Counted from the stretch's first letter, positions 45,843 through 55,487 are shown. The stretch: 64,000 bases of DNA from Zhongshania aliphaticivorans (GCF_001586255.1 NZ_CP014544.1:837501-901500), one strand, 5' to 3'. A program made the numbers and translations. The notes: generated by a model from the sequence alone, not told the origin.

Positions 45843-46748
45843 ATGTCATTAAAACAGCGTGCCGCGATTATTGGGTCTGGGAATATTGGCACCGATCTAT
45901 TGATTAAAATGTCTCGTTCCGAGTGGCTGGAACCAGTGTGGATGGTCGGTATAGACCCAGCTTCAGAAGGTTTACAGCGTGCTGCGGCGATGGGTGTTAA
46001 CACCACTGCTGAGGGTGTAGAGGGGTTGGTAGCAGCGGTGAAGCGCGACGGTATTACCATTGCCTTCGACGCGACCTCGGCCTACGCTCATGCCGAAAAC
46101 AGCCGCAAGTTGACTGAGCTGGGGGTGACGATGATTGATTTAACGCCCGCAGCCATCGGCCCATTCTGTATTCCGCCAGTCAACCTCGCTTCCCTCGCGG
46201 GCAGCGACTTAAAGAATGTGAATATGGTGACCTGCGGTGGCCAGGCAACGATCCCAATGGTGGCGGCGGTGTCGCGGGTGCAAGCGGTAAGCTACGCCGA
46301 GATTATTGCCACGGTGGCGTCAAAATCAATTGGCCCGGGAACCCGAATGAATATTGACGAGTTTACTCGGACTACCGCCAGCGCAATAGAAAAGGTTGGC
46401 GGCGCTGCCAAGGGCAAGGCCATTATCGTCGTTAATCCCGCTGAGCCGCCACTGATGATGCGAGATACCGTGCATTGTTTGGTGGAAGGTGAGGCTAAGC
46501 AACAAGAGATTGTTGAATCAGTACACGCCATGGTGGCTGAAGTTCAAAAATACGTGCCCGGCTATAAATTAGTAAACGGTCCGGTATTTGACGGAAAAAA
46601 GGTCACGATCTTTTTGGAAGTGGAAGGCCTTGGCGACTTCCTGCCCAAATACGCGGGTAATTTAGACATTATGACGGCGGCGGCACTGCGCACTGGCGAA
46701 ATGTTGGTACAGCAAGGTGCGTCCGGTGCGAAAGAGGGCGGAGAATAA
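45843..46748 (+). CDS. mhpF: Acetaldehyde dehydrogenase (acylating)
   Basis: A 301-residue CoA-acylating acetaldehyde dehydrogenase. It has the Rossmann motif [17 protein letters not shown] at the N-terminus, the catalytic Cys in [13 protein letters not shown], and ends in a domain shared with DmpF/BphJ. It works as a complex with the aldolase that follows 1 bp later, channelling acetaldehyde to acetyl-CoA with NAD+ and CoA. Its order with aldolase and hydratase is standard for meta-cleavage pathways. Confidence 0.95.
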   Translation: MSLKQRAAIIGSGNIGTDLLIKMSRSEWLEPVWMVGIDPASEGLQRAAAMGVNTTAEGVEGLVAAVKRDGITIAFDATSAYAHAENSRKLTELGVTMIDLTPAAIGPFCIPPVNLASLAGSDLKNVNMVTCGGQATIPMVAAVSRVQAVSYAEIIATVASKSIGPGTRMNIDEFTRTTASAIEKVGGAAKGKAIIVVNPAEPPLMMRDTVHCLVEGEAKQQEIVESVHAMVAEVQKYVPGYKLVNGPVFDGKKVTIFLEVEGLGDFLPKYAGNLDIMTAAALRTGEMLVQQGASGAKEGGE

Positions 46749-46749
46749 T

Positions 46750-47790
46750 ATGGAATCATCAGTAGCAGTAAAGCTCCACGACATGAGTCTTCGCGACGGC
46801 ATGCACTCTAAGCAGCACCAGATTAGTCTAGAGGAAATGGTCGCCGTGTCTACCGCCCTAGACGCTGCCGGTATGCCCCTTATTGAAGTGACCCACGGCG
46901 ACGGCCTTGGCGGCGCATCCTTGAACTATGGTTTTCCGGCGCACAGTGACGAAGAATACCTCAACGCGGTGGTGCCCAAGATGAAGCAGGCCAAGGTATC
47001 GGCCCTGCTACTGCCGGGCATTGGTACTGTAGATCACCTGCGCATGGCAATTAACTGTGGTGTGAGCACAATTCGTGTTGCCACCCACTGCACTGAGGCT
47101 GATGTGAGTCAGCAACATATTCAGTTTGCCGCTGAGCAGGGCTTAGACACCGTTGGCTTTTTGATGATGGCTCATATGGTGAGCGCCGAGCATTTGCTCG
47201 CGCAAGCCAAGCTCATGGTCAGCTACGGCGCCAACTGTATTTATTGCACTGACTCAGCGGGCTATATGTTACCTGCCGAAGTCAGCCTCAAAATTAAAAC
47301 CCTGCGCGAAGCGCTGCCCGCCAATGTCGAGATTGGCTTTCATGGTCACCACAATATGGCGATGGGTGTTGCTAATTCTATTGCTGCGATCGAAGCTGGT
47401 GCCAGCCGTATTGATGGCTCGGTGGCAGGTCTTGGTGCAGGCGCGGGCAATACGCCTTTAGAAGTATTGGTTGCCGTGATGCATCGTATGGGAATGGCGA
47501 CCGGCATTGATTTATACAAAATTATGGATGTTGCCGAAGACTTGATTGTACCGATGATGGATCAGCCCATCCGCATTGATCGTGACTCGCTCACGCTTGG
47601 CTACGCTGGTGTGTACAGCTCCTTCTTATTATTTGCTAAACGCGCGGAGCAACGCTATGGCATTTCAGCTCGCGATGTATTGGTCGAATTAGGGCGGCGC
47701 GGCACCGTGGGTGGTCAAGAAGACATGATAGAAGATCTCGCCTTAACAATGGCGAGAGAGCGAGGCATTTTGACTGGAGCGGCGTCATGA
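46750..47790 (+). CDS. mhpE: 4-hydroxy-2-oxovalerate aldolase
   Basis: A 346-residue metal-dependent aldolase of the DmpG/BphI type, splitting 4-hydroxy-2-oxopentanoate to pyruvate and acetaldehyde. The N-terminal [16 protein letters not shown] carries the substrate/metal motif, and [20 protein letters not shown] has the metal histidines. ATG 46750 begins 1 bp after the dehydrogenase stop and has GGAGAA before it; longer frames overlap that gene. The two proteins form a channelling heterotetramer in known systems. Confidence 0.95.
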   Translation: MESSVAVKLHDMSLRDGMHSKQHQISLEEMVAVSTALDAAGMPLIEVTHGDGLGGASLNYGFPAHSDEEYLNAVVPKMKQAKVSALLLPGIGTVDHLRMAINCGVSTIRVATHCTEADVSQQHIQFAAEQGLDTVGFLMMAHMVSAEHLLAQAKLMVSYGANCIYCTDSAGYMLPAEVSLKIKTLREALPANVEIGFHGHHNMAMGVANSIAAIEAGASRIDGSVAGLGAGAGNTPLEVLVAVMHRMGMATGIDLYKIMDVAEDLIVPMMDQPIRIDRDSLTLGYAGVYSSFLLFAKRAEQRYGISARDVLVELGRRGTVGGQEDMIEDLALTMARERGILTGAAS

Positions 47791-48488
47791 GCGGTGCGCA
47801 GTCGCCGCTGATGCTTGCTGATCAGCAGCGGATGTTGCGCATGGCGGCACGGGCACTGAGTCGCGCAGGTTTGGTACACGCTTTTGGACACTGTAGCTTT
47901 AGAGAAAATGACGATTACTTTTGGGTGTGTCCAGCTATGCCCATGGGCTGTATTCCCGCCGGGGCTGAGAATCAGCGAGTGCCGGTGCGAGGGCCGCTGC
48001 CTGAAGGTGTGCTTGGCGAAGTACGTATTCACCAAAACCTATACGCCTCAAGGCCTGAAGTAAATGCGGTCGGTCGCATTATGCCGCCAGCGATCATGGC
48101 ACTGTCTACTCAGGGTTTAACGCCGCGCTGTCGCCATGGTTTGAGCGCCTATTTTGGCAATGATATTCCGCTGTGGCGCGATCCGCGGCTGCTGCGCAAT
48201 GACGAGGCTGCAAAGGCCTTGGTTGAACTTATGGCCAAACGACCCGCTCTCGTAATGCGGGGCAATGGCGCGGTGATTGCGGCAGCATCTTTAGAAGAAA
48301 TGCTGAGCTACGCGTGGTTTCTTGAAGACACTGCACGCTTGGAACTGCAAGTTCGCGCTGCCAATTTCGCGCCTGAGCAGGGTTGTTTGGATCAAGATGA
48401 GATACGCGATCGCCACGTCACTACCGGTAATGTATTTGGTCGTATGTGGCAGTACCTCACCTTAGAAGATCCGGAGTATGTCGCTTAG
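47787..48488 (+). CDS. cmtD: Class II aldolase/adducin-fold decarboxylase (CmtD-like)
   Basis: A 233-residue protein of the class II aldolase fold, overlapping the aldolase stop by 4 bp (ATGA). In the p-cumate pathway a protein of this fold decarboxylates the ring-cleavage product before hydrolysis, which is why its presence here points to that pathway. The usual zinc histidines of the fold are altered: the HxHS/P segment reads AVGRIMPPA, the NHG segment reads RGNGAVI, while the preceding Glu in GEVRIHQ is kept. The function follows from the operon, not from a conserved metal site. Confidence 0.75.
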   Translation: MSGAQSPLMLADQQRMLRMAARALSRAGLVHAFGHCSFRENDDYFWVCPAMPMGCIPAGAENQRVPVRGPLPEGVLGEVRIHQNLYASRPEVNAVGRIMPPAIMALSTQGLTPRCRHGLSAYFGNDIPLWRDPRLLRNDEAAKALVELMAKRPALVMRGNGAVIAAASLEEMLSYAWFLEDTARLELQVRAANFAPEQGCLDQDEIRDRHVTTGNVFGRMWQYLTLEDPEYVA

Positions 48489-48551
48489 CGAATAAGCGGC
48501 GTGAAGTATAAATTTAACGCTTACACAAACATAACAAGAGGCTGAAGTGTG

Positions 48552-49823
48552 ATGAATGATCCGCTAATTATAGATGATATGGAGCGTGGCCAATTCAAAG
48601 TGGCTCGGCGCAGTTTTACTAGTCAAGAGATCTTCGAACAAGAGCGCGATAAAATTTTTCAGAATTGCTGGCTGTATCTTGGTCATGAGTCTGAGTTGCT
48701 TGAACCGGGCGATTTTGTTAGCCGCACGGTAGCAAATCAAAACCTGTTGTTTGTGCGTGGTCGCGACAATGAAATCCGCGCTTTCTTTAATGTTTGCCCT
48801 CACCGCGGCGCCACGGTTTGCCGCGAGAAAAAAGGCAAGGCCAAAAGTTTTCAGTGCATGTATCACGGCTGGGTATTTAAAAATACCGGCGAGATCGCCC
48901 ACCTTTCTGGCGAGCCCGCTTACGCCAAAGATTTTAAAGACGAGGGCAATTGCAATTTGCGCTCGCTGCCGCGTTTAGATCAGTACGCCGGCTTCTATTT
49001 TATAAGCTTTAAGCAAGATATTGAGCCGCTGCCAGATTATTTAGCGGGCGCCAAGGACTACCTCGATATTGTTGCCAATCAATCAACCGCAGGCATGGAA
49101 ATTGTCGGGGGTACTCAAGAGTACTCGATTCGCGCTAATTGGAAGTTACTGGTGGAAAACAGTGTTGATGGCTATCACGCTGAGACCACCCACGCGACCT
49201 ATCTCGATTATTTGATGAACACCAATGGTAGTTTGTCGGCAACCAAGCTGGCGGGCAAGGGCTACGACTTGGGCAATGGCCATGCCGTTATCGAATACAG
49301 CGCACCCTGGGGGCGTCCTATCGCTCAGTGGATTCCGATGTGGGGCGAAAAGGGCAAGCAAGAATTAGATCAGGTATACGCCGAACTGGTTGAACGTCTT
49401 GGCGAAGACAAAGCTAAGCAAATGGCGACCCTTAATCGCAATATGATTATTTTCCCCAACCTCGTTATCAACGACATTATGGCGATCACGGTGCGCACGT
49501 TTTACCCAACCGCGCCTGACGAAATGATGATTAATGCCTTTGCACTTGGGGTAGCAGACGAAAGTGAATGGCGCCGCGAGTATCGCCTGTCTAATTTCTT
49601 GGAATTTATCGGCCCCGGCGGTTTTGCAACCCCTGACGATGTTGAGGCCTTGGAACATTGCCAGCGCGGTTTCCAAGCTGCGGCCAATGCGCCGTGGAAT
49701 GATATCTCTAAGGGCATGAAAGCCAAGCAAGCGTCTTTTGACGACGAGTTGCAAATGCGCGCTTTCTGGCGGGAGTGGAATCGCCGGATTAGCACAATCG
49801 AGGAGGGTAGCAGCCATGAATAA
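48552..49823 (+). CDS. cmtAb: Ring-hydroxylating dioxygenase, large (Rieske oxygenase) subunit
   Basis: A 423-residue oxygenase alpha subunit that inserts both atoms of O2 into an arenecarboxylate to give a cis-dihydrodiol. The Rieske cluster ligands are Cys82, His84, Cys102 and His105 (CPHRG and CMYHGW). The mononuclear iron motif lies at about 203-215: [15 protein letters not shown], with His209 and His214, and the bridging Asp206. ATG 48552 is used rather than the GTG just before. It overlaps the small subunit. Context favours p-cumate 2,3-dioxygenase; benzoate-type substrates cannot be excluded. Confidence 0.9.
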   Translation: MNDPLIIDDMERGQFKVARRSFTSQEIFEQERDKIFQNCWLYLGHESELLEPGDFVSRTVANQNLLFVRGRDNEIRAFFNVCPHRGATVCREKKGKAKSFQCMYHGWVFKNTGEIAHLSGEPAYAKDFKDEGNCNLRSLPRLDQYAGFYFISFKQDIEPLPDYLAGAKDYLDIVANQSTAGMEIVGGTQEYSIRANWKLLVENSVDGYHAETTHATYLDYLMNTNGSLSATKLAGKGYDLGNGHAVIEYSAPWGRPIAQWIPMWGEKGKQELDQVYAELVERLGEDKAKQMATLNRNMIIFPNLVINDIMAITVRTFYPTAPDEMMINAFALGVADESEWRREYRLSNFLEFIGPGGFATPDDVEALEHCQRGFQAAANAPWNDISKGMKAKQASFDDELQMRAFWREWNRRISTIEEGSSHE

Positions 49824-50328
49824 TATTGCATCCCAAGAAAATTTAATGCGCTTTTTTCAAGTGCAACAATTTCTAAATTACGAGGCGAGTCTGTTGGATA
49901 GCTGGCAGCTCGATACCTGGTTTGAACTGTTTACTGAAGACGGCGCTTACTTTGTGCCGCCTACCGACGTATCCGCTGAAGAAGCCGATCCGGCCAAGCA
50001 TTTGTACTATATTGCCGACAACCACGCGCGCTTAAAAGAGCGGGTCATTCGCCTAGAGAAGAAAACCTGTCACGCCGAATTTCCGCGCTCTAAGGTTCAG
50101 CATTTGGTTAGTAATATTTTGCTTCTCGGCGAAGATGAGCAGGGTCGCATTTTGGCGTCTGCGGCGTTTGTTATTTATCGCACTAAGAATGGCCAAACCG
50201 ACATGTTTGTGGGTAATTATCGCTATGTGCTGGATGAGCGTGACGGCAATTTGAAGATCGCGCGCAAGGTCTGCAATCTGGCCTTAGATGGACTTAGACC
50301 TCAAGCCAAGATCAGTATTATTTTGTAA
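49816..50328 (+). CDS. cmtAc: Ring-hydroxylating dioxygenase, small subunit
   Basis: A 170-residue beta subunit of an aromatic-ring dioxygenase, with the cystatin-like fold of the family: [15 protein letters not shown] near the N-terminus and [20 protein letters not shown] toward the end. It starts inside the last codons of the large-subunit gene, behind GGAGGG, so the two are made in equal amounts. Such subunits stabilise the alpha3beta3 hexamer and do not carry cofactors. Confidence 0.92.
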   Translation: MNNIASQENLMRFFQVQQFLNYEASLLDSWQLDTWFELFTEDGAYFVPPTDVSAEEADPAKHLYYIADNHARLKERVIRLEKKTCHAEFPRSKVQHLVSNILLLGEDEQGRILASAAFVIYRTKNGQTDMFVGNYRYVLDERDGNLKIARKVCNLALDGLRPQAKISIIL

Positions 50329-50372
50329 TCAGCCCGCATACTCATAAACGACAAGAAAAACGGAAGTGCATA

Positions 50373-51152
50373 ATGGAACAGCAAGAATTAAAAAAAATAA
50401 GTGATGAGTTGTATCAGTCTCTGCGCACCGGCGTGGCGGTGTCGCCATTAACCGAGCGTTTCCCGGCAATCACTATTGATGATGCCTACAAAGTGTCACT
50501 GAATATGCTGGCAATGCGCGAGGCCGATGGCGAGCGCCTAATTGGCAAGAAAATTGGCGTCACCAGCGACGCAGTGCAAAACATGCTCAATGTTAGGCAG
50601 CCAGACTTTGGCTTTCTGACCGATAAAATGCAGTTTAGCGAACGTTTGTCCTTAACAGGCATGATCGCGCCCAAGGCCGAGGGCGAAATTGCCTTTCGTT
50701 TGAAAAGTGATTTAAAAGGACCGGGCGTTAGCGAAGCCGATGTATTGGCGGCTACCGATTATATTATGCCTTGCTTCGAAATCGTCGATTCCCGCATTGC
50801 TAACTGGGCAATCAAAATTCAAGACACCGTGGCCGATAATGCTTCCTGCGGAAGCTTTGTTGTTAGTGAAGCCCACAAAGTCGACCCTCGCGAGCTCGAC
50901 CTCCCTGCGCTTGAGATGAAAGTGTATAAAAATGGCCAGCTGCTTAGCGAAGGTCTTGGCGCGGCGGCATTAGGCAACCCACTTAGCTGTGTGGCGTGGC
51001 TGGCCAATACTCTAGGTGAGTACGGTATTAGCTTGCTTGCTGGCGACATTATTTTATCAGGATCCTTGGTGCCACTAGAGCCGATAAAAGCAGGCGATGA
51101 AATGTCGCTGGAAATTTCGGGGGTCGGTTCGCTGGCGGTTGTTTTTGAGTAA
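50373..51152 (+). CDS. cmtF: 2-hydroxypenta-2,4-dienoate hydratase
   Basis: A 259-residue 2-oxopent-4-enoate/2-hydroxypentadienoate hydratase of the MhpD type. The family block GKKIGVTSDAVQNMLNVRQP is at about 49-68, followed by the metal-binding acidic triad in PKAEGEIAFRL and the PCFEIVDSRI segment. It converts the C5 dienoate, released by the hydrolase, to 4-hydroxy-2-oxovalerate for the aldolase encoded upstream. Confidence 0.93.
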   Translation: MEQQELKKISDELYQSLRTGVAVSPLTERFPAITIDDAYKVSLNMLAMREADGERLIGKKIGVTSDAVQNMLNVRQPDFGFLTDKMQFSERLSLTGMIAPKAEGEIAFRLKSDLKGPGVSEADVLAATDYIMPCFEIVDSRIANWAIKIQDTVADNASCGSFVVSEAHKVDPRELDLPALEMKVYKNGQLLSEGLGAAALGNPLSCVAWLANTLGEYGISLLAGDIILSGSLVPLEPIKAGDEMSLEISGVGSLAVVFE

Positions 51153-51164
51153 AGGAGAATAATA

Positions 51165-53075
51165 ATGAATATGCAGGAAAATATTGCGCTTTGGGAAAAG
51201 GCCGCCAAGGCGATTGATTGGTTCCATTCACCTACTATTACTCTCGATGACAGTCGGGCGCCGCTCTACCGTTGGTTTAGCGACGGCCAGTGTAATACCA
51301 GTTATAACTGCCTAGATCGGCATGTGGCTGCCGGTCGCGGTGATCAAACTGCACTGATTTACGACAGCCCAGTGACCGATTGTGTGGAGCACATTACTTA
51401 CGCGCAATTGCTGAAGCGAGTAGAGCATTTTGCCGGGGCCCTGAAAGCCCTTGGCATAGAAAAAGGCGACCGCGTCGTTATCTATATGCCGATGGTGCCA
51501 GAGGCGGCAGTAGCGATGCAGGCTTGCGCGCGCATTGGCGCTGTTCACTCCGTGGTGTTTGGTGGCTTTGCCGCTAATGAATTGGCCTCGCGCATTGATG
51601 ACTGCGAGGCCAAGCTGGTGATTTCGGCGTCTTGCGGCATTGAGCCAACTCGCTTAATTGCTTACAAACCGCTGTTAGACGAAGCTATTGAATACTGTAA
51701 GTATCCTCCGGAAAAGTGCATCATTCTACAGCGACCACAGTTGCAGGCGGATATGCAGGCTGGCCGGGATTTGGATTGGCACGAATGTGAGAGCACTGCC
51801 AAGCCTGCCGAATGTGCGGTGCTACAAGCCACTGATCCCCTGTATATTATTTACACCTCCGGCACCACCGGTAACCCCAAGGGCGTGATTCGCGACAACG
51901 GCAGTCATTTGGTTGCGATGGATTGGAGTCTGGAGAATATCTACGGCATCGATCCTGGTGATGTGTTTTGGGCGGCCTCTGATATTGGCTGGGTAGTGGG
52001 GCACTCCTATATAGTTTACGGCCCGCTTGTCCGCGGCGCGACAGCGCTGATGTTTGAAGGCAAGCCGGTGGGCACCCCAGATGCGTTTAGCTACTGGCGG
52101 CTGATTGAACGCCATAAAGTGAAGGCCATGTTTACCGCGCCGACGGCGATTCGCGCGATAAAACAGCAAGATCCAGAGGGTCACGGTCCAGAAGATTTCG
52201 ACCTGTCGAGCTTGCAAAACTTGTTTTTGGCGGGGGAGCGAGCAGACCCAGACACTATTCAATGGGCCGAAAAACAACTCAATATTCCTGTTATCGATCA
52301 TTGGTGGCAGACCGAATTAGGTTGGCCTGCAGTGGCAAATTGCGCTGGTCGTGGTCTATTCCCCGTTAAATACGGTTCATCGGGCAAATGTGTACCGGGT
52401 TTTGATGTAGTGGTACTCGACGAAGCGGGCGACACTTTGCCTGCAGGTGAGATGGGCGCGCTAGCGATTCGCCTGCCGCTGCCGCCTGGGACCTTGCCGA
52501 GCTTGTGGAAAAACGATCAGGGCTTTATCGATAAATATTTAAGTCGCTACCCCGGTTTCTACAATGCCGGTGACGCAGGTTATATCGACGAAGATGGTTA
52601 TGTGTTCATTATGAGCCGCACCGACGACGTTATAAATGTTGCCGGTCATCGTCTTTCTACTGGGCGTATGGAAGAAGTGCTCGCCGCCCATCACGACGTG
52701 GCCGAGTGCGCGGTGTTTGGCGTGAATGATGCCATGAAGGGCCAAGTGCCGGTGGGCCTATTGGTACTGAACGCCGGTTTAGAGCGCAGCTCCGAGGATG
52801 TGGAAAAAGAGGCTGTTGCCATGGTGCGTGAGCAAATTGGTGCGGTGGCCTGCTTTAAGCGTGCGGTGGTTGTTAAGCGTTTACCAAAAACCCGGTCTGG
52901 CAAGATATTGCGCGCCACATTGCAAAAAATGGTTAATGGTGATGTTTTTAAAATACCCGCAACAATTGACGATCCGTTAATACTTGATGAAATCAGTGAA
53001 TCGCTGGGCTTATCGGTTCCAGAGCATATTGATGATGATATACCTGAGTATTACTTACGCTCGGTGTTTATGTGA
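51165..53075 (+). CDS. Acyl-CoA synthetase of the PrpE/Acs type (CymE-like)
   Basis: A 636-residue short-chain acyl-CoA synthetase. The AMP motif YTSGTTGNPKG is present, plus DIGWVVGHSYIVYGPL, DHWWQTELGWP typical of acetyl/propionyl-CoA synthetases, and the catalytic Lys in TRSGKILRATL. It begins 12 bp after the hydratase and closes the operon. Hydrolysis of a cumate ring-cleavage product gives isobutyrate, so isobutyryl-CoA formation is the likely job; p-cymene gene clusters of Pseudomonas carry an acetyl-CoA synthetase gene (cymE) too. PrpE would be the alternative name. Confidence 0.9.
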   Translation: MNMQENIALWEKAAKAIDWFHSPTITLDDSRAPLYRWFSDGQCNTSYNCLDRHVAAGRGDQTALIYDSPVTDCVEHITYAQLLKRVEHFAGALKALGIEKGDRVVIYMPMVPEAAVAMQACARIGAVHSVVFGGFAANELASRIDDCEAKLVISASCGIEPTRLIAYKPLLDEAIEYCKYPPEKCIILQRPQLQADMQAGRDLDWHECESTAKPAECAVLQATDPLYIIYTSGTTGNPKGVIRDNGSHLVAMDWSLENIYGIDPGDVFWAASDIGWVVGHSYIVYGPLVRGATALMFEGKPVGTPDAFSYWRLIERHKVKAMFTAPTAIRAIKQQDPEGHGPEDFDLSSLQNLFLAGERADPDTIQWAEKQLNIPVIDHWWQTELGWPAVANCAGRGLFPVKYGSSGKCVPGFDVVVLDEAGDTLPAGEMGALAIRLPLPPGTLPSLWKNDQGFIDKYLSRYPGFYNAGDAGYIDEDGYVFIMSRTDDVINVAGHRLSTGRMEEVLAAHHDVAECAVFGVNDAMKGQVPVGLLVLNAGLERSSEDVEKEAVAMVREQIGAVACFKRAVVVKRLPKTRSGKILRATLQKMVNGDVFKIPATIDDPLILDEISESLGLSVPEHIDDDIPEYYLRSVFM

Positions 53076-53103
53076 TTAGTCGTTAGTGATCATCAATAAG
53101 CGT

Positions 53104-53133
53104 GAAACCCTCGTTCGCTGGCGAGGGTTTCTT
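53104..53133 (+). terminator. Terminator hairpin after the cumate-type operon
   Basis: GAAACCCTCG (53104-53113) and CGAGGGTTTC (53122-53131) form a perfect 10-bp stem ending in TTTCTT, 28 bp after the synthetase stop. It probably ends the 10-kb operon. Confidence 0.72.
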
Positions 53134-53520
53134 GGTCTGAAGGTTTTACTTCGCTAGTGAAATATTATTGATGTGAAGTACTTGACATGGGGGGCAAATA
53201 GTAGAAAAATAGTTTCTTAGTAAATTACTTATAAACTATAAGGTCGGCGCGTAGTGTCGGAACGAGTAATTTGGTGTTGAGAAAAAGGTTTCTATTTGGT
53301 CTTTCGTCAAGCATTTACCCTTGCTGACGGTTTGGCTGCTTTGCATGTTGGAGTAGCCTTTTTTAATAAAAAAGTGGGTGTAGAGCTAGGGCTCATTGCT
53401 GGTTGCTAGCCTTTATTACTACTAAAAACAAAGTTTTATCATGGCTTGACGCCATTGTGACTTCCCCAATACCATGAGCTGTTTGCTAACGAACATCGAA
53501 TTGGACAAGGGAGTAAATGG
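53134..53520. other. Intergenic region before MarR regulator 2
   Basis: About 390 bp without a supported gene. TTGACA at 53183-53188 could be a -35 element, but the following -10 candidates (AAAAAT, AAATAG) are poor. An A/T hairpin CTTTTTT-AAT-AAAAAAG lies near 53358-53374. No clear palindromic operator was recognised. Confidence 0.4.
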
Positions 53521-54033
53521 GTGAGAGGGATAGAACGATTGCGGTCGGTGGAGCGCACCACAGAGCCATTGGCAAAAGCACTACCAGAATTGCCTAAGCA
53601 GCAAACCATATTGGTGCGCTTGGTGAGAATTGCCGCCTACGGTCTTGGTGACTACTTTGGCGGTGTGTTTGATGAGCTAGGACTGACCGAGCACAGCTAC
53701 CATGCTTTGTGTGTTTTGGTTGCTAGCGACAAGGGCCGTGCGTCACCTAGTGAATTAAGTGAATTGGTTGGCACCAGCCGTCCTAATATGTCCAAGGTTA
53801 TCGTCACCTTAGAGAAGGCCGGTTATATCAGTCGTAAGGCTGGGAAATTAGATGGTCGTCGCAGTGTGGTTGAAATTACTAAGCTCGGCGAGCAAGTTGT
53901 TAGCAAAGCTACTCCCAGTGTTGCGGGCCCGGTAGCAAGTGCGTTTTCGGGGCTTGATGATAAAGAACAGGCTGAGTTAGATCGATTATTACGGAAGGCA
54001 ATTGTGTCTTTTGATGAGGCCAAGTTTCGCTAA
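53521..54033 (+). CDS. MarR-family transcriptional regulator 2
   Basis: A 170-residue winged-helix regulator with the MarR pattern: LTEHSYHALCVLVASDKGRA, recognition helix region LSELVGTSRPNMSKVIVTLE, and wing ISRKAGKLDGRRSVVEITKLG. It begins with GTG (AAGGGAG upstream; the ATG 4 bp earlier is in another frame). It lies directly behind the cumate-type operon and 45 bp upstream of the membrane protein gene, so it may control the genes to its right rather than the operon. Confidence 0.9.
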   Translation: MRGIERLRSVERTTEPLAKALPELPKQQTILVRLVRIAAYGLGDYFGGVFDELGLTEHSYHALCVLVASDKGRASPSELSELVGTSRPNMSKVIVTLEKAGYISRKAGKLDGRRSVVEITKLGEQVVSKATPSVAGPVASAFSGLDDKEQAELDRLLRKAIVSFDEAKFR

Positions 54034-54078
54034 AAAAGGCTGAGCTTGGTGTTTTTACAGCAAGCGAGGTATATAGCG

Positions 54079-54822
54079 ATGGATGAAAAAACTGCCTTTC
54101 GGCATGAATTAATTAGCGCATGGTGCGGTCCGGCATTTTTAGTGACCTTTATCGTTTTTTGGGGGATTATTGGTCAGAATTTGCCAAATCCCTCACCTGC
54201 TTTGACGGCTGAAGCCTTACACGCGCGGTATACCGAGAATCTTGGCTCAATTCGACTCGGTTTTATAGTTTCTCTTATTACCGTGGTTTTCTATTTGCCT
54301 TGGACGGCCCTGCTGAGCACTCAAATGGCGAGAGTTGAAGGCCGATTTCCAGTGATGGCTAATCTCCAGTTGCTCGGGGGTGGGCTCACTGTGATGGTCG
54401 TGTCGTTTAGTGCTTTCTTTTGGGTGGCCGCTGCGTTTCGTCCGGACCAAGATCCAGCAATCACAAGGATGCTCACGGATCTGGGGTGGTTGTGCATAGA
54501 TTTGCAATATGCCTGTACGACATTGCAAATGATTGCTGCGGCGCTCGTTGGTTTGGCCGATAAACGTGAAGTACCGCTTTTCCCTCGCTGGGTATGTTAC
54601 CTCACCATATGGTGTGGTCTTAGCTTTATACCTGCGAGCTTAACGGGTGTCGTAACAACGGGGCCTTTTGCTTGGGATGGCATGCTTAGCTACTACATCC
54701 CTTACGCATGCTGGCTTGGTTGGTTCACAATCGCGAGCACCTTTATGATTAAAGAAGTGCATCGTCGTATCAAGGCGAGTGAAAGCGCTGCGCTAGCCAG
54801 TCCTGAATTGTCACGAGCTTAA
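54079..54822 (+). CDS. Membrane protein of unknown function
   Basis: A 247-residue protein with about six predicted membrane spans (near 14-33, 60-80, 92-112, 140-155, 171-190 and 203-225). No family motif was recognised. ATG 54079 has GCGAGGT 8 nt upstream. It follows the MarR 2 gene by 45 bp and may be co-transcribed. The span pattern with many aromatic residues is compatible with a transport or efflux role, but nothing specific can be assigned. Confidence 0.65.
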   Translation: MDEKTAFRHELISAWCGPAFLVTFIVFWGIIGQNLPNPSPALTAEALHARYTENLGSIRLGFIVSLITVVFYLPWTALLSTQMARVEGRFPVMANLQLLGGGLTVMVVSFSAFFWVAAAFRPDQDPAITRMLTDLGWLCIDLQYACTTLQMIAAALVGLADKREVPLFPRWVCYLTIWCGLSFIPASLTGVVTTGPFAWDGMLSYYIPYACWLGWFTIASTFMIKEVHRRIKASESAALASPELSRA

Positions 54823-54834
54823 TTAGTCCCTTTT

Positions 54835-54883
54835 AAGATCGCCTTTTGAATGGTTGTCGACATTCGTAGGTGATCTTTTTTTT
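54835..54883 (+). terminator. Intrinsic terminator after the membrane protein gene
   Basis: AAGATCGCC (54835-54843) pairs with GGTGATCTT (54869-54877, one wobble), with an inner GAATG/CATTC pairing, followed by TTTTTTTT. Confidence 0.88.
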
Positions 54884-54906
54884 GATTATAAGAAAAGGAG
54901 TTGGTG

Positions 54907-55485
54907 GTGAGTGTTTCTATTGAAGACGAAAGGGTGCCCGCGGTAGAAGAGGGCATTTTAATATTTATTTTTGCCGATATGTGCATGTTCGCCCTGTTTT
55001 TTGTTTCATACTTAATGGAGCGTAATGCAGATCTCGCTACATATATATCCTCTCAAGCGCAACTCAATCAAAATTTGGGAGCAATTAATACCCTCATACT
55101 CCTGCTTAGTTCTTGGTTTGTAGTGCTGGCTGTTAAAGCTCTGAAGAAAAATGCCCAGAAGGATTGCGCGCTATTTCTGGCGTCGGCTTTTTTTTGTGGT
55201 GTTATTTTTATTATCAATAAAGCAATGGAATACAACGCAAAGATTCAAGATGGTATTAGCATCTTGAGTAACGACTTTTTTATGTTTTATTACATTATTA
55301 CCGGTATACATTTGCTTCATGTGGTTGGTGGTATGGTGGTTCTACTCGTGCTTTTTATTAACACAAGGCGAGGCAAGTACAGCGCTAATAACGTCGCGGC
55401 TGTTGAAGGCGGCGGTATTTACTGGCATATGGTTGATTTGTTGTGGGTTTTTATTTTTCCGTTAATCTATTTTTTGGGAGCGTGA
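54907..55485 (+). CDS. Cytochrome c oxidase subunit III-like protein (NorE-like)
   Basis: A 192-residue heme-copper oxidase subunit III-type membrane protein with five predicted spans; the family signature YIITGIHLLHVVGGMVVLLV and the C-terminal WHMVDLLWVFIFPLIYF are present. It begins with GTG behind AAGGAG. NorE proteins of this size sit with nitric-oxide reductase genes in denitrifiers, but no norCB is present here. It is followed by a small subunit IV-like gene in the same arrangement as norEF. Confidence 0.85.
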   Translation: MSVSIEDERVPAVEEGILIFIFADMCMFALFFVSYLMERNADLATYISSQAQLNQNLGAINTLILLLSSWFVVLAVKALKKNAQKDCALFLASAFFCGVIFIINKAMEYNAKIQDGISILSNDFFMFYYIITGIHLLHVVGGMVVLLVLFINTRRGKYSANNVAAVEGGGIYWHMVDLLWVFIFPLIYFLGA

Positions 55486-55487
55486 AT

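Noticed and set aside
49365-49817. 150-codon antisense frame in the oxygenase large-subunit gene
   Set aside because: Opposite a Rieske oxygenase with intact cluster and iron ligands; no start signal.
51822-52301. 159-codon antisense frame in the acyl-CoA synthetase gene
   Set aside because: Shadow frame; the sense strand has all AMP-forming ligase motifs.
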